From NCBI GenBank assembly GCA_030159075.1, contig BROG01000229.1:1-64000 (forward strand): DNA of 64,000 nt, written 5' to 3'. Under the pieces are notes generated by a model. The model worked only from the letters and a program-made list of their open reading frames with translations. It was not told where the DNA came from and made no database searches. The position numbers were made by a program, and so were the translations under genes. Of this stretch, positions 36,501 to 49,056 are shown piece after piece. This stretch comes from Atrina japonica. Its lineage: Eukaryota > Mollusca > Bivalvia > Pterioida > Pinnidae. Each line of letters opens with the position of its first letter. The first letter of the stretch is position 1.

Positions 36501-37860
36501 AATGCATAATAATGTGTGTAGAGGCAGCACACCTATCATATTTGCACCTTGTGGACCCCCAACAGGTGCTCCATTTCAGAGAGACCCTCAAATCTGTTTA
36601 AAAGTATGAGTAAAAGTGAATGAATTGCTACTTAGGTGAGAAAAATGACTTATTTTCAGGCTTCATGTGTCAAATGTGCATTTCTCTATAGGACAGACAC
36701 CACCAAATATTTTCCCATAGGCCTCAATGTTAAATTACAAAACTTCAGGTCACTGTCACTCCCATGTTTATTACATCTGGGTCAAATAAGTACCCTGTGC
36801 TGAAGGATCAATATTTTTGATAACAAAATATGCAATCAAAAGTATAGGTTGCCGCTGCATTTTTACTTCAAATCAACTCGTAGTATTCCGCACCAAAGGA
36901 AAATATCTATTCCCATATGACCCCTCCCTTTCAATTTTCAACCGTCAACCCTATAATTTCCAAAATACTACAAATATTCATGTATCTTTTTTATCACCTT
37001 AATTTCACTCATTAATGGCAAAACTATTTTTTTCAATTAATGACCAATCAGATCTCTGGGCTCATTTTACCCTCCGCACAACTTTGGGTGTCCAAAATGT
37101 CTGCGCCCATGTTGTAAACAAAGCAGGTGTTTTTCCAATGAGAGGAGTTAAAGATTGTTTGAGATCACCCAATATACCTGGCAAGTGGACAATTTCAGAA
37201 ACGAATGTTTTGAAACAATGAAAAAAACCACCTTTGCAAGATTAAGGTATGAAATAATGATGTATGAATATAAATGCAAAGGGTAATAAGAATAGAATGC
37301 AAACTGCACATGTTTATTGGACACTCAGTAATCTTTGTAAAAATTTACCGATAGTTAATTTGCAATGGACAATGTAATGGCATACAAACAATAACTGATA
37401 TTAGGGATTACATTTGGCAAGATTGTTGCAATTTTACATATGCATTTGTTATTCTAACCACCAGATGGTCTCATTGGAATATATATGAGATAAAATATTA
37501 CATAAAACGGCATGTAAAATCTTTCACCTATGATAGCTCATTTTGCTTTAATATTGAGAGCTAAACTGTCCTCAGTATAACCAGAGATGATGGATAGTCA
37601 CATAAAGACTGTGAGGGGACTACACTGTGTCTAATGTTGTTTTGTATCTTCTTGTACCAATACATGCCAACCATCCTTCAGATTTCTAACTGATAGAGGT
37701 GAAATGTAATAAAAATGAAAATATTAATTAAATTTAGAAATCAATCAGCCATCTTCTGATTTAATTATTCCCTTATGCAAATACTTGATTTCATCTTATG
37801 GGACTTTGTACCTCACAACCATGTTTATATTCTAAAAACATGCTAATTTGCTCAAGATTC
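33501..37860. other. GH20 intron, no gene seen
   Basis: AT-rich with poly-G runs (35618, 35985). Two composite repeats sit here: the phrase ggacagacaccaccaaatat occurs at 34658 and 36691, and ttgtaaacaaagcaggtgtt at 34686 and 37112. No RNA gene or coding exon is supported. Confidence 0.45.
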
Positions 37861-37865
37861 TACAG

Positions 37866-39045
37866 TGTACACTCTCCACAATAAGTATTGAGACTTCTCA
37901 AAAATAGCTGGCATACACTCTCCACAATAAGTAGTGAGATCTCTCAACACTAGCTAGCTTACACTCTCCACAATAAGTAGTGAGACCTCTCAACACTAGC
38001 TAGCTTACACTCTCCACAATAAGTAGTGAGACCTCTCAACACTAGCTAGCTTACACTCCACAATAAGTAGTGAGACCTCTCAACACTAGCTAGCTTACAC
38101 TCTCCACAATAAGTAGACCTCTCAACACTAGCTAGCTTACACTCTTCACAATAAGTAGTGAGACCTCAACACTAGCTAGCTTACACTCTCCACAATAAGT
38201 AGTGAGACCTCAACACTAGCTAGCTTACACTCTCCACAATAAGTAGTGAGACCTCTCAACACTAGCTAGCTTACATTCTCCACAATAAGTAGTGAGATCT
38301 CTCAACTCTTGCTAGCTAACACTCTCCAAAATAAGTAGTGAGACTTCAACACTAGGTAGCTTACACTCTCCACAATAAGTAGTGAGATCTCTCAACACTA
38401 GCTAGCTAACACTCTCCAAAATAAGTAGTGAGACCTCAACACTAGGTAGCATACACTCCACAATAAGTAGTGAGACCTCAACACTAGCTAGCTTACACTC
38501 TCCACAATAAGTAGTGAGATCTCTCAACACTAGCTAGCTAACACTCTTCAGAATAAGTATTGAGACCTCAACACGAGCTAGCTTACACTCTCCACAATAA
38601 GTAGTGAGACCTCAACACTAGCTAGCTAACACTCACCACAATATGTAGTGAGACCTCTCAACACTAGGTAGCTTACACTCTCCAAAATAAGTATTGAGAC
38701 CTCAACACTAGGTAGCATACACTCCACAATAAGTAGTGAGACCTCAACACTAGCTAGCTTACACTCTCCACAATAAGTAGTGAGACCTCTCAACACTAGC
38801 TAGCTAACACTCTTCAGAATAAGTATTGAGACCTCAACACGAGCTAGCTTACACTCTCCACAATAAGTAGTGAGACCTCAACACTAGCTAGCTAACACTC
38901 ACCACAATAAGTAGTGAGACCTCTCAACACTAGGTAGCTTACACTCTCCAAAATAAGTATTGAGACCTCTCAACAATAGCTGGCATACACTCTCCTCAAT
39001 AAGTAGAGAGACCTCAACACTAGCTAGCTTACACTCTCTGCAATA
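37866..39045 (+). repeat. 46-bp minisatellite with higher-order structure
   Basis: About 25 units of acactctccacaataagtag plus tgagacctctcaacactagctagctt, some lacking the ctct. Near its right end a block of about 266 bp (six units with private variants) is duplicated: 38451-38716 and 38717-38982. Confidence 0.95.
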
Positions 39046-39197
39046 AATACCATATACATTTGGTAGTTGCACGATGTATTTGGGGGTTTTTTTTGTACAT
39101 AAAACCAGTTTTCTGTCCCTTTCTCCCACCCACCCCCTCTTTTTCTCTCTCTCCTAAACTGCAAAATCATTATAACTTTATAAAATTATATTTATAG

Positions 39198-39282
39198 GGA
39201 TGTGTATGTGAATGCCTGGCAGAACATATGGGATTCTGGTTTATCTAACAGAGCATATATACTTGCCAATGCTGGGTATAAG
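39198..39282 (+). CDS. GH20 exon B
   Basis: Acceptor tttatag, donor AAG|GTAGGT. Encodes DVYVNAWQNIWDSGLSNRAY then ILANAGYK, the GH20 barrel segment carrying a conserved Trp. 85 nt, intact, in phase with exons A and C. Confidence 0.92.
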
Positions 39283-40095
39283 GTAGGTACAGTTCTAACA
39301 GAATTTTACAGATCGTTTAAGGTAGGATGTATGGGCAATTTATGATTTACAGATTGTTTAAGATAGGATGTATGGGTAGATTATAATTCATAGACTTTTA
39401 CACATTGTTTAAGATAGGATGTATGGGTAGTTTATAATTTGCATGTTTTTACAGATCATTTCAGATAAGATGTATGGGTAGATTGTAATTCATAGACTTT
39501 TACACATTGTTTAAGATAGGATGTATGGGTAGTTTATAATTTACATATTTTTACAGATCAATTATGATAGCATGTATTGGTAGTTTATGATTTACAGATC
39601 ATTTCAGATAAGATGCATGGGTAGTATATGATTTACAGATTTTTATAGATAATTTTCTGATAAGATGTATAGGCAGTTAATGATTTACAGATCATTTCAC
39701 ATAAGATGTATGGGTGTTAGTGATTTACAGATTTTTACAGATCATTTCAGATAAGATGTATGGGTAGTTTATGATTTACAGATTTTTACAGATCATTTCA
39801 GATAAGATGTATGGGTAGTTTATGATTTACAGATCATTTCAGAGAAGATGTATGGGTAGTTATTGAATTAAAGATCATTTCAGATAAGATGTGTGGGTAG
39901 TTAGTGATTTACAGATTTTTACAGATCATTTCAGAGAAGATATATGAGTAGTTGTTGAATTAAAGATTTTTACAGATCATTTCAGAGAAGATATATGAGT
40001 AGTTATTGAATTACAGATTTTTTACAGATCATTTCAGATAAGATGTGTGGGTAGTTAGTGATTTACATATTTTTACAGATCATTTCAGTAAAGAT
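39283..40095 (+). repeat. Minisatellite starting at the exon B donor
   Basis: The exon's end, tataaggtaggtacag, is echoed about 37 nt later by taaggtaggatgtatggg. From there about 17 units of acagatcatttcagataaga plus tgtatgggtagtttatgattt follow, some with an added acagattttt. Later units have lost the GTAGG donor core. Confidence 0.85.
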
Positions 40096-41196
40096 GTAGT
40101 TTTTATCTTCCAGACACTGTATATGTTGTTTTACTTCTCCCTCAACTCATTTGTTTACAAATTTATTGTTAGTCAACCTACACATGCACATCTATATCTG
40201 TTCCCTTTAGAACACAAATTTTCAAATAACTTACATTGTATTTTGAGTAATTATCAGTTAGCAAATTTCATATTTGAAGTCAAATTGAGTTCAATAATAT
40301 GTTTGACTTGTTAAATCCCACCAAATCACTGAACTTTTGTTTTAACAAGCAGAAGATAAGTCTCAAATTTGAAGTCATAATAAGTTAGACTTTACTTTAA
40401 GTAATGACTTAGAACCCTTAGCCCCACCCTTAAACCAAATATATTTTGGATTGTTATGGGGAGACACATTTAGTGGTGCATATGTGGGTCCTGATCCACC
40501 CCCTGGATTTATATTTTTGCTTACAACTTAAAAACTATGCACAGCCCCACTCTTTAACCATATATATTATTGATTGTTATTGGGAAACACAATCATTTGT
40601 GTATGGGGGAGGGGGGGGGGGCATTGGGGGTCCTGTCCCACCCTCTGAAATATATGTTTTTATTTATAACTTAAAAATATAAAAAATTTCACATACCAAA
40701 GTATAAATCAATAGAATGTCCAGGACACATCCCCACCCTTAAATCATATGTATTTTGGACTGTTAAGGGGAGACACATTTAGTGGTGCATATGCGGGTAA
40801 TGTAGTGAATGTGGGGATACTGCCACATCCCTGAAATATACACTTACTACACTTTGCTACATTTGATATCAAAGCAGATACCAGCAAGTCATATCATTAC
40901 ATAAAGTTCTTGTTCTCTCTCAATGCAGGTCATGACCTGTATTTTCACTGTTAGAGGTTGACAAGTATGGTTTATAGCACTTTATATTTGGTATTGTTTT
41001 AATTTTGTGAGAAAGCACTTTACAGATATGTAGATTTTTAGCTCAAATTCATTGTTAAGCCACAAAATAAGAGAAAAGAACAGTCTGTCATAGATCAAAT
41101 GAAGAACATTTGATGGTGGGTGCCAAGATCCCTTTGGGATCTCTTGTTTTACTTTTTCCAATTTAGAAACTGCCCTTTACAACCCAATTTTACTTT
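40096..41196. other. GH20 intron; three diverged copies of a repeat of about 150 bp
   Basis: Copies near 40419, 40540 and 40729 share ccccacccttaaa, tattttggattgttat-gggagacacattt and gtggtgcatatg. A hairpin repeat, aagatccctttgggatct, lies at 41125-41142. No exon. Confidence 0.55.
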
Positions 41197-41716
41197 GACA
41201 TGCAAGGAAGTGCCCTTTTTATGACATAACACGCAAGGAAGTGCCCTTTTTATGACATAACATGCAAGGAAGTATCCTTTTTATGACATAACATGCAAGG
41301 AAGTGCCCTTTTGATGACATAACATGCAAGGAAGTGCCCTTTTTATGACATGACACACAAGGAAGTGCCCTTTTTATGACATGACACACAAGGAAGTGCC
41401 CTTTTTATGACATAACATGCAAGGAAGTGCCCTTTTTATGACATAACACACAAGGAAGTGCCCTTTTTATGACATAACATGCAAGGAAGTGCCCTTTTTA
41501 TGACATAACATGCAAGGAAGTGCCCTTTTTATGACATAACACACAAGGAAGTGCCCTTTTTATGACATAACACACAAGGAAGTGCCCTTTTTATGACATA
41601 ACATGCAAGGAAGTGCCCTTTTTATGACATAACATGCAAGGAAGTGCCCTTTTTATGACATAACACACAAGGAAGTGCCCTTTTTATGACATAACATGCA
41701 AGGAAGTGCCCTTTTT
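41197..41716 (+). repeat. 31-bp minisatellite (about 17 copies)
   Basis: Units gacataacatgcaaggaagt + gccctttttat. Two unit types, acatgca and acacaca, are interspersed. Not adjacent to an exon. Confidence 0.95.
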
Positions 41717-44321
41717 CATAATTTATCACCATGCCCTTTTGTGTTCCTGGGGGAAGCACTAAGTATTTCACTGAAAACTGCAATTTTTCATTTTTCTAAA
41801 TTAAAATACTATATTTCTATACATGTACTTTTGCCACTTTCAAGTTAAATAGAAAAAAGAAAAGAAATTATTGGTATTTTCTGATCAGTTTGAGTCTCCA
41901 CAATTGAACAAAAGTGTTATAGAAATAGCCTTGACAGATTAAGGCTTTTTCAGGCGAAATTCAAAGAGGGGTGGCAAATTATGAATTTGTTTTCAGCTTC
42001 ATTTCCTTCCTCAAAGCATTTCAATGCTTTATTTCTGTTCCTACACGCACAAGACAATTACTTTATCGATTCTATCTCCCTTCTTTTTCTGTCCTTTATG
42101 TTCTGTTTATTTGCTACCTGTATGGCAACGTGTTTACTTTTTGTGGAATATTGGTAAATTTGGACCCATCTAAATTCGTGCGCATCTCATCTCGTATTCT
42201 CATTGGCTAAATCATGCCTACGATTGACTGACTCGTAACCAAAACAATTTGAAGAATCGTACCCATCGTTTTACCGATTTGTACACAATTATGTAGGAAT
42301 TATGGATACACCAACTTAGTTCTGAAACACATAGAAAAACTGCCTGGGCTCGATCATTATTCTAGGTAGGAATCATGAATACCAATTACGCTTGTTTGGT
42401 CTGTTCCTTTCCATTCAGTTTTGTCAGAATAGTTAGTGTTCATATCATGTGACCTCATCAGAATGTTGAGCAAGAATGCTTCCGGTTTCATAGAATTTAC
42501 AATGACAACATACAATGATATCTTGTCTCAGTTTTTCTCCTAGGATTTAATTGATGATAGATGTTGTAATTCATTCTTGTAACGACTACAAGTGCCGTCA
42601 CTTTCATGTTTACTGCTTTTTGCATCTGGCATCTAGCACTGCATGGTATCTATATTCCAGTTCATATATATTAAATAAAATTTTTAACTCAAAGTTCTAT
42701 GAAGTTATATACTATTATGACAAACGGTAACAGAAAAAATCAACGCCAAAAATGTCTGTTGATGCATACAAGTAGGAAAAATTATCTGTTTTCCAGATAA
42801 TTTTTACGAATGTAGAAAAGTCACAGAAATATTTTTTACCATAGAAAAATGACCCAGGTACATTCTCTACTATAGAAAAATAATCCAAGTATATTTTCAA
42901 AATAGAAAAATAATTTAACAGTTAATAATGCCATACAAAGTTACATGTGTTTTAGAATGTTGAAATTATAGCCATATACATGGCAATTGTGTGGTGTTTG
43001 CAAGCAGTGCAATTTCATTTGAAAATTATGACATTTTTGATGGCATAAGATGTTTCTGCCAGTTTTTGCTGTATGAAATTTACGTGAATATGTCAAGTGA
43101 TGGGGTTTTATGTCACAGGCATATGGCAGTGTTTCAAAGACTTCTTATAATATCCCTATAAGACAGTTTACCACACGCAATGACGACCCTTCTGATGGTA
43201 TGTTTCTTAAAGATTCCTCTAAGACAACTTCTAATTGACACAGCAATTTTCTCTCATGTCATAAACAACTGAAAAATCCAACATAGTAATTCCTAAATTT
43301 GCCATGAATTGTAAACAAACAGTATAGGGTGCTCCATCATCATAAAACCACGGTCTGGAATTGTAAACAAACAGTATAGGGTGCTCCATCATCATAAAAC
43401 CATGGTCCGGAATCGCTATGCTCTTTCCTACCCATGGATTAATGTGCCCGAAATCACTTGTCCATATTTTGTTTTTATTATTCATGAAGCCTCAGTCAGT
43501 GCAAGTAAACGATGCCCATGCATTTGTTCACTAATCAGATAAAGGCTTTTAAACAATTTCAGAATTGTATTAGATAAATGGACTTCGCGATAACTTCTGT
43601 TGCCGATCACAACTACTGTGTGTACAACTGATAGTTGTATGTCATTTCAATACTAAACGCCATATTTTATGGTAATAACCTAGTTGGTTAATACATGTAT
43701 ACCTTCATAAATAATTCTACAATCAAACAGGCCATGGGCACAAATGAGTTTATCGATGGGCACGAGTCAGCTAAAACATGGGTACAAGTCAAACAATTCA
43801 CTTAGGTACGAGTTGTGATGGATACGAACTTATTCATCTGAGGTTGCTATGAATATCACGCAACTCCGTTTGTATTTATTGTTGTTACGAGTAAAAATCA
43901 TTTTTTGATCTTTAAACGCAAATTGCTAGAAAACGGTGAATCACTTATAAGTGTAGTTAAAGGGAAGATAATCACTTTATATAAGCATTTTGCGAAGCAC
44001 ATTATCATTTTAAACAAAATTAACAACCTTTCTGGCAGCAACTCGCCGGTCATGGACCTTTAAGTTAGTTTTATTCAGTTTTTAGGGCGACATTTTTCTT
44101 ATTTACTGTATGTTCATTTTGTAATAGTCTAGGCCTGTCTAGAAATCTTCTGTTATTCTACATTCTCTGTTGTACAATAAAATACCTCGTTTAACTTTAC
44201 TGAAATCCTATATTAGTTCATTTTCAAAACTTCCGTAAATCCCATTACAACAAATATATTTATCATATACTTACTTTTAAACACAAGTTCTTTTTTCATC
44301 TCTGAGTCAAGAGTCCATTAT
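41717..44321. other. GH20 intron, no gene seen
   Basis: AT-rich unique sequence. A 52-bp tandem duplication lies at 43305-43408. Open frames up to 84 codons lack motifs and splice context. Confidence 0.45.
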
Positions 44322-44634
44322 AACACACCCTGTATCAGCCCTCCCTTTATCACACACCTGTATCAGCCCTCCCTTTATCACACACCCTGTATCAGCCCTC
44401 CCTTTATCACACACCCTGTATCAGCCCTCCCTTTATCACACCCCTGTATCAGCCCTCCCTTTATCACACACCCTGTATCAGCCCTCCCTTTATCACACCC
44501 CTGTATCAGCCCTCCCTTTATCACACACCCTGTATCAGCCCTCCCTTTATCACACACCCTGTATCAGCCCTCCCTTTATCACACACCCTGTATCAGCTCT
44601 CCCTTTATCACACCCCTGTAATCCTTTATCACAA
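44322..44634 (+). repeat. 27-bp minisatellite (about 11 copies)
   Basis: Units cacaccctgtatcagccc + tccctttat with occasional one-base length variants. Very low divergence indicates recent expansion. Confidence 0.95.
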
Positions 44635-45513
44635 CCCCCACTTGGAACTCTTCTTGTGTTTTTATTATTCAGAATGCCTCGATTGTTTTCTGCAAAAACC
44701 TAGATCTATACCTTGCATAAACACCAGTCTAAGCACAATCTGTGAAATATTAGGCCTGATTGTGAACATTATTAAGGATTGTTGAATGAAAATGTGAAAG
44801 AATCGTTTGATTTACTAAACATTCGATATAACAAGTGTTATGATATTCTGTAGGTAGCTTCAACACACCACAAGTTGTGCATTTCATGCTTTAGATATGA
44901 GCAAACAGAGTAGCCTACTGTATGCTATTCCCTTCAACACAATGTTCGGCCTCAAACAGCCTCACAACGAGGACTCATGAATGTTCTTTTCAAAGTTCCT
45001 GTTGGCATAACGTTATTTCAGATATCTCCAAAGAACATATTTACACTAAAATATAAATTATTTCAGCAAAGAATCTTGAGGATGGCTAAATTTAAGTTGT
45101 GTAAACAGTTTGTGTGCTCTGTAATTTTATTGAGATCTGCCAACAGGAATTTCCATAGACAGATGCAAGTCATGATTATAACAGAAATTAAAATTACATT
45201 TTTATCGTTGATATTTAACATCTATTTACCAGTAGAATTTTAAATATAAGATAAAAACAAAAAAATTACTCAGTTATCTCCCTTTGCATTCACAATGATG
45301 CATTAAAATGTTTTACATGCATATAGTTGAGGAAAGGTTTTTTGCACAAGAATTTTGCCGGAATTTGATTTTTTAGAATTTTTAATGAATTTCTTAAAAC
45401 TTATTTTAATATGTTTCTTGACCAGATTAGCCTACATGTGCATATTCTTCTTGGTCTTCTTTTGAGACTTGTAGATGATTCTCAGGTGAGCGATTGAGGC
45501 CCTCTTGGGCCTC
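44635..45513. other. GH20 intron with hairpin repeat
   Basis: No exon. It ends with ctcaggtgagcgatt followed by the perfect hairpin gaggccctcttgggcctc (45496-45513), a repeat end common in bivalves. The next array starts immediately after it. Confidence 0.5.
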
Positions 45514-46505
45514 ATGTTTTAGGTTATAATGTGACACCTGGTGGTCATTTTAGGTTATAATGAGACACCTAATGGTTTTTTTGGGTTATAATGAGACATC
45601 TAATGGTTGTTGTTTTAGGTTATAATGAGACAACTAATGGTTGTTGTTTTAGGTTGTAATGAGACACCTAATGGTTGTTGTTTTAGGTTATAATCAGACA
45701 CCTAATGGTTGTTGTTTTAGGTTATAATCAGACACCTAATGGTTGTTGTTTTAGGTTATAATCAGACACCTAATGGTTGTTGTTTTAAGTAATGAGACAA
45801 CTGATGGTTGTTGTTTTAGGTTATAATGAGACAACTAATGGTTGTTGTTTTAGGTTATAATGAGACATCTAATGGTTGTTGTTTTAGGTTATAATGAGAC
45901 AACTGATGGTTGTTGTTTTAGGTTGTAATGAGGCACCTAATGGTTGTTGTTTTAGTTTGTAATGAGACACCTAATGGTTGTTGTTGTTTAGGTTGTAATG
46001 AGACAACTAATGGTTGTTGTTTTAGGTTATAATGAGACAACTAATGGTTGTTGTTTTAGGTTGTAATGAGACACCTAATGGTTTGTTGTTTTAAGTTATA
46101 ATGAGACAACCTAATGGTTGTTGTTTTAGGTTGTAATGAGACAACTAATGGTTGTTGTTTTAGGTTATAATGAGACACCTAATGGTTGTTGTTTTAGGTT
46201 GTAATGAGACACCTAATGGTTTGTTGTTTTAGGTTGTAATGAGACACCTAATGGTTGTTGTTTTAGGTTGTAATGAGACACCTAATGGTTGTTGTTTTAG
46301 GTTATAATGAGACACCTAATGGTTGTTGTTTTAGGTTGTAATGAGACACCTAATGGTTTGTTGTTTTAGGTTGTAATGAGACAACTAATGGTTGTTGTTT
46401 TAGGTTGTAATCAGACACTTAATGGTTGTTGTTTTAGGTTATAATCAGACACCTAATGGTTGTTGTTTTAGGTTATAATGAGACACCTAATGGTTGTTGT
46501 TTTAG
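45514..46505 (+). repeat. 34-bp minisatellite containing the exon C acceptor
   Basis: About 28 units of gttataatgagacacctaat + ggttgttgttttag. Each unit ends in the TTGTTTTAG acceptor used by exon C, and its first bases (GTTATAATGAGAC) match the start of exon C (GTTATTAATGTCAG). The last unit runs directly into the exon. Confidence 0.95.
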
Positions 46506-46738
46506 GTTATTAATGTCAGGAAACTCATCTGTATTTTGATCATCCATATGAACCTGATCCAGAAGAGAGAGGTTTGCTTTGGGCCACCAGATATATAGAT
46601 GTACACAAAGTTTTTGGATTTATGCCAGATCATCTATATAGGAACACAGATTTTACACGCATCGGATACAAGTTAGATGAAAAACGGCTGTGTAGATGAC
46701 AGATTGTGTACCACTCTTACAGAAGGATAAAATAATCG
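46506..46738 (+). CDS. GH20 exon C, two frameshifts
   Basis: Most of the exon reads ETHLYFDHPYEPDPEERGLL, then WATRYIDVHKVFGFMPDHLY, the characteristic GH20 block after the active site. Immediately after the acceptor (about 46513) and again near 46695 the frame changes. The last part reads TDCVPLLQKDKII to the donor ATCG|GTAAG. Length 233 nt; phase needs 235, so two single-base losses explain it. Both sit near array-linked ends of the exon, so consensus error is possible. Confidence 0.9.
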
Positions 46739-46769
46739 GTAAGTTTTGTAACGACAGTCCACACTACCC

Positions 46770-48201
46770 CTTTTCTATAGAAGGACCAGGTAGTTGGTAA
46801 GTTTCCTAATGTCACTCGACACCACTTCTATAGAAGGACCAAGTTGTTTACACCACTTCTATATGAGGACACCTAGTCGACTCCACTTTTATAGAAGGAC
46901 CAATGTAGTCAGGAAACTTCTATAGAAGGATCAAGTTTTGATCCACTTCCATAGAAGGACCAAGTGATCCACTCTTATAGAAGGACCAAGTAGTTTCCAC
47001 TCTTATAGAAGGCCAAGTAGTCGATATAGGATGTACACAAAGTTCTATAGAAGGACCAAGTAGTCAACACCACTCTAATAGAAGGACCAAGTAGTTTTCC
47101 ACGCTATAGAAGGACCAAGTAGTAGACTCAACTCTTATAAAAGGACCAAGTAGTTGAGCACTTCTGTAGCAGGACCAAGTGTACCACTTCACTTCTACAG
47201 AAGGATAAAAGTTGACTCCACTTCTATAGAAGGACCAAGTATTCGACTTCTTAACGACAGTCCAAGTAGTTACCCCTTTTCTATAGAAGGACCATGTAGT
47301 CGACTCCACTTCTATAGAAGTCACAAGTAGTCGACTCCACTTCTATAGAAGGACCAAGTAGTCTACACCACTTCTATAGAAGGACCAAGTAGTCGACTCC
47401 ACTCTTATAGAAGGACCAAGTAGTCGACTCAACTTCTATAGAAGGATCAAGTTGTCGACTCCACTTCTATAGAAGGACCAAGTAGTCGACTCCACTCTTA
47501 TAGAAGGACCAAGTAGTCGACTCCACTCTTATAGAAGAACCAAGTAGTCGACACCACTTCTATAGAAGGACCATGTAGTCGACTCCACCTCTATAGAAGG
47601 ACCAAGTAGTTGACTCCACTTCTATAGAAGGACCAAGTATTCGACTCCACTCTTATAGAAGGACCAAGTAGTTGACACCACTTCTATAGAAGGACCATGT
47701 AGTCGCCTCCACTTCTATAGAAGGACCAAGTAGTTGGCTCCACTTCTATAGAAGGACCAAGTAGTCGACTCCACTCTTATAGAAGGACCAAGTAGTTGAC
47801 ACCACTTTTATAGCAGGACCAAGTAGTCGACTCCACTTCTATAGAAGGACCAAGTAGTTGACTCCAATTCTATAGAAGGACCATGTAGTCGACTCCACTC
47901 TTATAGAAGAACCAAGTAGTCGACACCACTTCTATAGAAGGACCATGTAGTCAACTCCACTCTTATAGAAGGACCAAGTAGTTGACTCCACTCTTATAGA
48001 AGGACCAAGTTGTCGACTCCACTTCTATAGAAGGACCAAGTTGTCGACTCCACTTCTATAGAAGGACCAAGTAGTCGACTCCACTTCTATAGAAGGACCA
48101 AGTAGTCGACTCCACTTCTATAGAAGGACCAAGTAGTCGACTCCACTCTTATAGAAGGACCAAGTAGTCGACACCACTTCTATAGAAGGACCAAGTTGTC
48201 G
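46770..48201 (+). repeat. 31-bp minisatellite derived from the 3' end of exon C
   Basis: About 44 units of tatagaaggaccaagtagtc + gactccacttc. The unit matches the exon's last coding bases: CCACTCTTACAGAAGGATAA in the exon against ccactcttatagaaggacca in the units, followed by the positions of ATAATCG. The donor itself is lost in most units. The part 46890-47300 is interleaved with pieces of exon C. Confidence 0.92.
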
Positions 48202-48803
48202 ATGTTGAGTTGCCTTTTCGTTGGCGGTTGTTGAGACGTCTGTACCAATTGTGATGAGGATACACTGCTCACTTGTTTCATTAAACTTGACTATGGACTC
48301 ACGGCGGGTGTGACCGGTCGACAGGGGATGCTTACTCCTCCATGGCACCTGATCCCACCTCTTGGTTTTCAGAGGTCCGTGTTTGTCCATTTTTACCAGA
48401 TTTGTATCTATATCCTGGACATTCTATTGATTTTTACTTTGGTATCTGAAATTTTTATATACTTAAAATATTGAAAGTTAATTTTTCCAATTCAATGCAT
48501 ATGTGACTAGATTTTCAATTTTGGTGTACAGTGGTGTCAGATGACACTTGTAATTGACATATGTGACACAGCTATCACCACTAGATATAATTATCATTTG
48601 TAGAGGCTTTTGTTACTGTAGCAACCTTCACAATTTTTTGCTATTTATTGATACACAGCATTCTTAAGTCATTCTTGTTATATTCAGGTCATTGGGAAAT
48701 AACAAATCATTTTTTATGGGAAAATAAAATTTTAGATTTACTACAACTTGTGACAGAGCACATTGTTACAGTTGTCCAGTAATTATTCTGCTTTAAACTT
48801 CAG
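48202..48803. other. GH20 intron, unique
   Basis: No repeat array next to the exon D acceptor. The sequence right after the array (48200-48390) opens a short minus-strand frame without motifs. Nothing else seen. Confidence 0.5.
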
Positions 48804-49056
48804 GATTACAAGGTCAACTATGGACAGAACTAATCCGAACATCAGAGCAATTTCATTACATGACTTTTCCAAGACTTCTTGCACTAGCAGAATGTGCTTG
48901 GCACAAAGCTTCATGGGAATATATTGCTGATAAGTCTGAAAGAGAAGAACAGATGCAGCTTGATTGGAATATGTTTGCTAATACTCTAGGCTATCAAGAG
49001 CTTAAATAACTGGATCAGATGAAAATAATGTACAGAATACTGGTACCTGGTGCTAT
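48804..49056 (+). CDS. GH20 exon D, one nonsense codon
   Basis: Acceptor ctttaaacttcag, donor GGTGCTAT|GTAAGTAG. Encodes LQGQLWTELIRTSEQFHYMT, FPRLLALAECAWHKASWEYI and a region ending NTLGYQELK. A TAA at 49007-49009 follows, then homology continues in frame (LDQMKIMYRILVPGA) to the donor. The Trp of GQLW corresponds to a substrate-stacking Trp in the family. Length fits phase without indels, so the stop is a single substitution. Confidence 0.92.

Noticed and set aside
41971..42210. 79-codon hydrophobic plus-strand frame as a membrane protein exon
   Set aside because: No acceptor or donor fits its ends and no family resemblance was recognised.
47064..47324. Minus-strand repetitive open frame in the 31-bp array
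   Set aside because: Low-complexity translation of the minisatellite; period and indels give only local openness.
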